Assembly: GCF_004769405.1 (NCBI RefSeq)
Contig: NZ_RQES01000005.1
Location: 1-64,000, forward strand
Source: Leptospira selangorensis
GTDB lineage: Bacteria > Spirochaetota > Leptospiria > Leptospirales > Leptospiraceae
Direction: 5' to 3'
DNA: 64,000 nucleotides
Part shown: positions 57,107-64,000 of the stretch, piece by piece
How positions within the stretch are numbered: the stretch's first letter is position 1
Layout of the letters: each line of letters opens with the position of its first letter
Notes under the pieces: generated by a model
The model's database searches: none
What the model was told of the DNA's origin: nothing
The model's input: only the letters and a program-made list of their open reading frames with translations
Program-made: the position numbers and the translations under genes

Positions 57107-58547
57107 CGGCTGCCTCTCTAGTGTTAGAACGTAATTCTATGGTTTTCTTTTCCAATAAGGAGAAAATTTCTGCAGAGCTTGATAAACCTTTTGGTGCTTC
57201 CATAGATTTATTAAAGTCCTGGGTCCATCCCTTCTTATTCGTAAAACTTCCGCTTTGTTCCGAATATGCTTTGATAGGTACGGAATATTTTGCCTTAGTC
57301 ACATCTTCCGTAAGATTCGTTTCTAAGACTACTATAGATTCGGAAGGAACACCAGCTAAGATTTCGGAAACTTTTTCTTTGATTACAAAGATCAGATCGA
57401 ATTCACCTTTTGCCGCTGCAGATCGAATGGAATCTATCCCTTCTGTAGAAACAAAGCCAGAGTCTACAGCACCTTTAGTGTTCGGCCTTTTGTCAGTAGT
57501 GTATTGGAAATCAATTTGTTCAGGTTCTTTGTATTGTTCAGAACTTACTCTTGCTTCAGTTACGAACGCAACTCCCAGCTTAGATAAGGTTTCTTTGATT
57601 GATTTTAAGTTCTGATCTGACTCGTGAGCTCCACCGATTACCGCTATTTTTTTAGATCTGGAAATTTTTTCGGAAATCTCATCCAAAACAGTGGAGCTAG
57701 TACTTGCTTCTCCGTTTTTGTAGAAGGAGAACAATCTGTTGGTATTCAACCAATCCACATTGAATCTTCCTTTATCACAAAGAAAATACTGGTCCTTCTC
57801 CTCGTCTATACGAGGCATATAACGGAACATTTTGTTGTCCCTTACGTTTGTATAAGTTTTACAACCCGTGCTACATCCAGGACATACCGATTCTTCGGAT
57901 TTATACCACCAAACCCTGGACTTAAATAATGTTTTATGATTTAATAATGCTCCAACTGGGCAGATATCCGCAAGTGCGCCTTGATAATTATGATTGATAG
58001 GTTCTTCTTTTGCAAGACCTATAATAGAATGATATCCTCTTTCGAAGAGTCCAAGGTTGGATTCCCCCACCATTTCTTCTTCAAAACGGACGCAACGATA
58101 ACATACGATACAACGATTATGATTGATGATCAGGTTGGAGCCGATCTCTTCCTGAGGAATATTCCTTTTTTCTAATGTGAATCTGGAATTTCCTTTTCCT
58201 TCTTTGAAAGAATTGTCTTGGAGTTGGCATTCTCCAGCCTTATCGCAGACGGGGCAGTCCAATGGATGGTTCGCGAGTAGGAATTCCATCGTTCCTTCTC
58301 TCGCTTCTTTCACTCGATCACTCTTAGTGACGATAGAAAGTCCTTCGGTAACTTTAGTATTGCAAGCTACTTGTAAACGGGGAATCCCTTCTATCTCGAT
58401 GAGGCACATACGACACATGCCCACCACCGATAATTTAGGATGATAACAGAAAAACGGAATATCCACTCCGGCATCTTTAGCTGCGGATATCAGATTTTTT
58501 TTCTCGTCGACCTCGTATTCGATCCCGTCTATCTTTATCTTGACCAC
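57093..58547 (-). CDS. nuoG: NuoG-like NADH dehydrogenase subunit, short form
   Basis: The 484-residue protein carries a plant-type [2Fe-2S] site ([15 protein letters not shown] with later ACNT), the His/Cys cluster region [30 protein letters not shown], and VCPGCSTGC. The start is a GTG at 58547, five bases after GGAGG. At 484 residues it is shorter than the usual 700-900 of bacterial NuoG, the loss being in the C-terminal molybdopterin-oxidoreductase-like half. The cluster-binding part is intact, so electron transfer is still possible. Confidence 0.9.
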   Translation of the reverse strand: MVKIKIDGIEYEVDEKKNLISAAKDAGVDIPFFCYHPKLSVVGMCRMCLIEIEGIPRLQVACNTKVTEGLSIVTKSDRVKEAREGTMEFLLANHPLDCPVCDKAGECQLQDNSFKEGKGNSRFTLEKRNIPQEEIGSNLIINHNRCIVCYRCVRFEEEMVGESNLGLFERGYHSIIGLAKEEPINHNYQGALADICPVGALLNHKTLFKSRVWWYKSEESVCPGCSTGCKTYTNVRDNKMFRYMPRIDEEKDQYFLCDKGRFNVDWLNTNRLFSFYKNGEASTSSTVLDEISEKISRSKKIAVIGGAHESDQNLKSIKETLSKLGVAFVTEARVSSEQYKEPEQIDFQYTTDKRPNTKGAVDSGFVSTEGIDSIRSAAAKGEFDLIFVIKEKVSEILAGVPSESIVVLETNLTEDVTKAKYSVPIKAYSEQSGSFTNKKGWTQDFNKSMEAPKGLSSSAEIFSLLEKKTIELRSNTREAAVGNR

Positions 58548-58693
58548 TCGAACCTCCGTTTTTCTAAACAAACCAGGGCGCCAAATTTCATTTGAAACGT
58601 ACTATTGAAAGTTGGCAACCCGTTTCTAGATCGTAGGAATGTGAGAGCCTGTCTCAGGTTCTTGAAGTCCGCCTAGCAGACTAAGAGACAAAT

Positions 58694-59839
58694 TCAGAGT
58701 TTTAAATCCTTGTAATAATCCGGAACTTTTGCCCATTTTTGGAACCACTGAGGATTCATCGCCCTTTGGTAGAGATATGCATCTACTAGAACCAGGTTTA
58801 TAGCTGCCTCTACAATCGGAACCGCTCTAGGTAGAACGCATGGATCATGCCTGCCTTTCGCTTCCAATGTAGTTTCTTTTCCGTCGATATTTACAGTATT
58901 TTGTTTTTTGAAAATGGTAGAAGTAGGTTTAAACGCAGCTCGGACTACTAAAGTTTCTCCGTTGGAGATCCCACCCTGGAGTCCTCCGGAATTATTTGTG
59001 CGAGTGCGAACTCTTCCACTTCCTTCTTCTACATAAAACTCGTCGTTATGAGTGCTTCCGGTTAGAAGAGTTCCAGAAAATCCGGAACCAACTTCGAAAC
59101 CTTTACACGCAGGAATAGAGAGAATTGCCTTTGCTATGTCCCCATCCAGTTTGTCGTAAACTGGGTCTCCAAGACCTGGAGGAAGATTATAAGAAGCAGA
59201 ACGGATGATCCCGCCTACGCTGTCTCCCGCTTCCTTCATTTCTAAAATGAGAGAGCGCATTCTGTCTGCAGCCTGTGGGTCAGGGCAACGGACCTCGTTT
59301 ACATCTACTTCTTCTCTGGTTCCCGGATATTTGTTTTCTGCAATTTCAGAAGAGATAGTACCAATTGTATCCACCCAAGCGACTGTTTTAACTCCCAGAT
59401 CATCTTCTAAGATCATTCTGGCAATCGCACCTGCGGCTACTCTTGCAATTGTTTCACGCACGGAGGATCTTCCTCCTCCTACGTGAGCACGGAAACCGTA
59501 TTTGGTTTGATATGTATAATCTGCGTGAGAAGGACGGAAAGTTTCCCTTAGATTTTCGTAATCTTTGGAGATCGTGTTCTGATTGTTTACGATCAATGCG
59601 ATCGGACTTCCGATCGTTTTTCCTTCAAAAACCCCGGAGAGAACTCGAACAGTATCCGATTCATCTCTTGGAGTAGTGAGTTTACTCTGTCCCGGTCGTC
59701 TTCTGTTTAAATCCTTTTGGATCTCATCCAAACGGATCGGAATTCCAGCAGGAACTCCTTCAACAACAACTCCCACGGCCTCGCCATGAGATTCTCCGAA
59801 CGTACTAACTTTGAATATTTTACCCCAACTGGAAGGCAT
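58694..59839 (-). CDS. aroC: Chorismate synthase
   Basis: AroC converts 5-enolpyruvylshikimate-3-phosphate to chorismate with reduced FMN, the last shared step of aromatic synthesis. The 381-residue protein has FGESHG at residues 14-19, RRPGQS, the [11 protein letters not shown] segment, and the C-terminal [16 protein letters not shown], all diagnostic. It lies downstream of the two HD-GYP-like genes on the same strand, but is not functionally tied to them. Confidence 0.97.
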   Translation of the reverse strand: MPSSWGKIFKVSTFGESHGEAVGVVVEGVPAGIPIRLDEIQKDLNRRRPGQSKLTTPRDESDTVRVLSGVFEGKTIGSPIALIVNNQNTISKDYENLRETFRPSHADYTYQTKYGFRAHVGGGRSSVRETIARVAAGAIARMILEDDLGVKTVAWVDTIGTISSEIAENKYPGTREEVDVNEVRCPDPQAADRMRSLILEMKEAGDSVGGIIRSASYNLPPGLGDPVYDKLDGDIAKAILSIPACKGFEVGSGFSGTLLTGSTHNDEFYVEEGSGRVRTRTNNSGGLQGGISNGETLVVRAAFKPTSTIFKKQNTVNIDGKETTLEAKGRHDPCVLPRAVPIVEAAINLVLVDAYLYQRAMNPQWFQKWAKVPDYYKDLKL

Positions 59840-59911
59840 ACAGTACCAGAAAACAGGAGACCACCAACGGAAGAAAGTAGGATTCCAATATGGGGCGGAA
59901 AAGAGAATCGT

Positions 59912-61399
59912 TTACGCGACAGATTTCGGAGCTGTTTTGCGATAACTTCGATCAATCAGATCGAACAAAGGTGGATCCAATTCAGGATCGATCGAATAAA
60001 TCACCCTTCTTGGGTCCACTGCATTGGCTAGATTGAAGACCGCCTTTCTAATATCAGGTTGGAAAGTTTTACGATCATAACCTACAATCTTAAGTTTTCC
60101 TTTATTCGAGAAAACAGGTCTGATTGTTCCAACTCTTTCTAGAAGAGGGCGAGTTTGATTTTTGTTAATCTCTCGAATAACACAAGTCTCAAAGTGGATC
60201 TTATGCTGAGAATCCGTAGACACTACGATCACATAGTCTCCCACATTCAGAACACTTTTGTTCTCGCATAAGCTCAGAGCCATAAAATCGAAAAATTCCT
60301 TAACCACTCTTTCATTATATGAGAAAAAGCTATTATTCAAGATCAACTTCATTGCAGTAATAGGAGAATATGCCGATCGCCAATGTTGCTCGCTGCTGAG
60401 TGATGCAAATTCTCCCGCGATGGAAATGATCGCAGGATCATCTTCACTATAAGAGTTATTTTGTAGAATATACAATTGTCTCTGCATATCTTCTACAAGC
60501 ACACTTCTAGAAGGGTCGTTCTTATATTTTTCGTAATATTCCCCTAGTCGTTTCACTAGGAATGTTGTAGAAGGATAATTATTATTTAATCCTTCTCCTC
60601 TGTATGGTCTATGACTGTTTAATACCGCGGTTTTTACAGGGCTTTGGATAGAAGCCATATTTCCGATCATCAAATAACTAATGATTGGATGATTTTTTAC
60701 ATATTCGAATTCTTCAGTGCTTAGGTTTCCATGTACTGGAAATTTCATTCTGACCTTGCCTATATCTACCATATAAGCTGCCATCATCAGATTCAATTGT
60801 TGCGCCTTAGAATTCTCACTATCCTTAATAGAGATGGCCTTCAAACTACGAAGTTTCATTGCCATAGAGATTACAGTTCTTTTAGTCAGAACTTCGGAGT
60901 CAGTTTCAACTCCGGCGGATTTCATAACTTCAATTACGTTAACTAAACCTAATTCAACGTCTTGGCTATTCGCAAAATCATCTAAGATCCCGTCGATCGC
61001 CTTCGCAACATTCTTCACATGATTTCCGTTTAAAGGATAATCTCTCAAATCTTTGAGAAGATCGGAAGCCTGTCTTGCCATCTGCAAGGTAAGATCAGGA
61101 TTCACTAATTTGATAAAAGAAACTTTTTTGCCGTTTACCGAGTCGGGTTGTTCTACTTGGATCCCTACTTTATGCCTTTCGGATAGAAGGTAGTAAATTC
61201 CCTGAAGTTCAAACTTTTGCAGTTTGTTAATATCCGCTTCGCTAGCACTGTCTTTGCGATGGATTAAGATCTGTCCGTTCTTGTTGTAAAAGTCGACCGG
61301 GATGGACTGACTTTCCTTAAACTGCCTAATTACCTCTGCATTGAACTCAAATCTTTCAAGCCTGAGAGGGTCGATTGGGCCACTTTGAAATTGAGTCAT
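59912..61399 (-). CDS. Degenerate HD-GYP-domain protein A
   Basis: The 495-residue protein has an N-terminal region ([16 protein letters not shown]) and a central HD-GYP-like domain. The usual LHDIGK reads YMVDIGK, so the first metal-ligand His is Val. The HHExxDGxGYP segment is [14 protein letters not shown], so GYP is NYP and key acids are altered. Loss of metal ligands makes cyclic-di-GMP hydrolysis unlikely; it may bind nucleotide or partners instead. The C-terminal 150 residues ([19 protein letters not shown]) form a separate beta domain. It is paralogous to the next upstream gene. Confidence 0.75.
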   Translation of the reverse strand: MTQFQSGPIDPLRLERFEFNAEVIRQFKESQSIPVDFYNKNGQILIHRKDSASEADINKLQKFELQGIYYLLSERHKVGIQVEQPDSVNGKKVSFIKLVNPDLTLQMARQASDLLKDLRDYPLNGNHVKNVAKAIDGILDDFANSQDVELGLVNVIEVMKSAGVETDSEVLTKRTVISMAMKLRSLKAISIKDSENSKAQQLNLMMAAYMVDIGKVRMKFPVHGNLSTEEFEYVKNHPIISYLMIGNMASIQSPVKTAVLNSHRPYRGEGLNNNYPSTTFLVKRLGEYYEKYKNDPSRSVLVEDMQRQLYILQNNSYSEDDPAIISIAGEFASLSSEQHWRSAYSPITAMKLILNNSFFSYNERVVKEFFDFMALSLCENKSVLNVGDYVIVVSTDSQHKIHFETCVIREINKNQTRPLLERVGTIRPVFSNKGKLKIVGYDRKTFQPDIRKAVFNLANAVDPRRVIYSIDPELDPPLFDLIDRSYRKTAPKSVA

Positions 61400-61543
61400 A
61401 GTAAAAATCCATACGCATTACCGGAGGGCCGAAAATATAAACCCGAAGTATATAACGTTTAAGTAAGATATATGTTTAGTAACAAAGAAATGATTCAACC
61501 TTACGAGCAGGCAAGAATAAATTTCCGAAATTGTGTCAATCGC

Positions 61544-63037
<1,494 letters not shown>

Positions 63038-63160
63038 CGTAAGGTGGAAGGAACTCCTGGATAATAATATCGGCAAATCGATCCAATGAATCGAATCATT
63101 CCGATACCATAATACGTCTCTTTATGGGTTTAATAGTTTGGACGTTTCAAATTTGCCCGA

Positions 63161-63772
63161 TCAAACTTGATTTAGGCTACTTTGTAGAATATATCTACGG
63201 ATTCTTTCTTCTGTGGAGCTGCCAGCGAACCCAAGGTCTGTACGAGAGTCGGTTAGTATGAATGTGTCCTGGGCTTTTAAGGACTTACCGTCTGTTCTAA
63301 CTTCGCCAGAGAGAATATTGATCCCCAGATCCTTCAAAACTCCGGTAACAAAGTATAATAATCCTTTTCTATCCGGGGCTTCTAAGTAGAACTTTGTAGC
63401 AGAATTGCCTGGTAAATCCTCAAACTCCAATTGAGAATCTTGTCCTAGATAAAATGTATTTCGAATATCTATTTCACTTGAGGTTTGGATCATCTCTTCC
63501 AACGCATTATCATCGGAAAAGACAGAGGACATTAAGATTCCTAGTTTGGATGCCTTGATTTTAGAATCTGTTTCAGGAGATCTAAGAAGAAATTCATCGT
63601 AGCTGATCATGGAGTCGCCGTCTTTGATTGTGCGAATATCTCCGGAAAGGATCTCGAATCCCATAAAGAACATCGCCTTCACCATTTTATGAAGTGTTCC
63701 TGGGGCAGTTTCAGAAGTCTTGAGAGTAACTCTATAGACTCCGTATTCTTCTTTGTAGTTAAATTCTATCAT
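63161..63772 (-). CDS. Double-ACT-domain protein
   Basis: The 203-residue protein has two ACT-like repeats: one from about residue 12 ([22 protein letters not shown], then [14 protein letters not shown]) and one from about 128 ([20 protein letters not shown], then [13 protein letters not shown]). Each matches the GlnD C-terminal arrangement that binds amino acids. The start is the ATG at 63772 after AGGAAAG; an ORF from 63910 is longer but has no support. It probably senses a small ligand; a GlnD-like nucleotidyltransferase part is absent. Confidence 0.8.
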   Translation of the reverse strand: MIEFNYKEEYGVYRVTLKTSETAPGTLHKMVKAMFFMGFEILSGDIRTIKDGDSMISYDEFLLRSPETDSKIKASKLGILMSSVFSDDNALEEMIQTSSEIDIRNTFYLGQDSQLEFEDLPGNSATKFYLEAPDRKGLLYFVTGVLKDLGINILSGEVRTDGKSLKAQDTFILTDSRTDLGFAGSSTEERIRRYILQSSLNQV

Positions 63773-64000
63773 GGTTTCCGCTTTCCTACAAAGCCTGCAT
63801 ATTCTCTGAAAAATAACACTCAAAAACCCGAGTTTTTGAGGAATGTTTTCGAAGTCTAAATGAGTAGTAGCTCCTTTTTCAATATTCTGTCTCCTAAAAT
63901 TTTTCATCAATGAGACAGAAGTTAGAGGAAAATCCGCTGCTACCGAATATACGCGGAAAGCCCTCCCGAATATACTGGGGAAATCGGAGAATTTTTTTTA

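Noticed and set aside
63910..64000. Open plus-strand frame from an ATG at 63910 to the window end
   Set aside because: It has no ribosome site, its residues ([12 protein letters not shown]...) match nothing I know, and only about 30 codons are visible.

Overview
The window reads as chromosomal DNA from a spirochaete of the genus Leptospira, probably a lineage outside the classical pathogens. The grounds are leptospiral-type lipoprotein signals (Asn or Ala before the Cys), a TP0381-type spirochaetal membrane protein, large SpoIIE phosphatases with HAMP and TPR domains, choice-of-anchor-D (ASH) repeat lipoproteins, and a moderate AT bias. Genus-level assignment is an inference; no rRNA or tRNA gene is present to confirm it. 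About 49 protein genes are supported. I see no insertion sequence, prophage, CRISPR array or RNA gene.

1-15.2 kb: envelope genes. A membrane sulfatase-fold enzyme converges on an LpxL-like acyltransferase. A six-gene plus-strand run follows: a CrtC/AttH-like exported protein, a complete OppBCDF-type ABC importer without a binding protein, and an AsmA-like protein. On the minus strand come an LtaS-like enzyme and a membrane-anchored MutS-like ATPase with a small upstream partner.

15.3-29.4 kb: an exported caspase-fold protein with an EF-hand-like loop, ilvC, then a mirrored signalling block (SpoIIE phosphatase, chemoreceptor, chemoreceptor, SpoIIE phosphatase), then an aldehyde dehydrogenase.

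29.6-36.3 kb: a putative outer-membrane protein, a CPBP membrane protein, and an oxidative module with a GMC oxidoreductase divergent from a flavin monooxygenase and an overlapping alpha/beta hydrolase.

36.3-45.7 kb: an extracellular proteolysis locus. It holds an ASH-repeat lipoprotein with a metzincin-type zinc protease domain and a coupled small exported protein, then a second ASH lipoprotein, a subtilase, and an overlapping small gene that looks like a free-standing copy of the subtilase propeptide. The last pair, a protease with a candidate dedicated inhibitor or chaperone, is the most interesting system here.

45.9-51.4 kb: two regulatory units whose operators can be read directly. A MarR gene and an SDR dehydrogenase carry the same 18-bp palindrome. 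A TetR gene diverges from a double-hotdog thioesterase across two matching inverted repeats. Tag glycosylase, a SAP-domain protein and a YwaF-type membrane protein fill the rest.

51.4-64 kb: a sigma factor/FecR pair beside a ricin-lectin, Vps62-like lipoprotein; an XRE regulator; an orphan DUF433 protein; a short NuoG with NuoI; aroC; two tandem degenerate HD-GYP paralogues; and a double-ACT protein. Several genes use TTG or GTG starts fixed by strong Shine-Dalgarno sites. Three convergent gene pairs abut stop to stop with no spacer.
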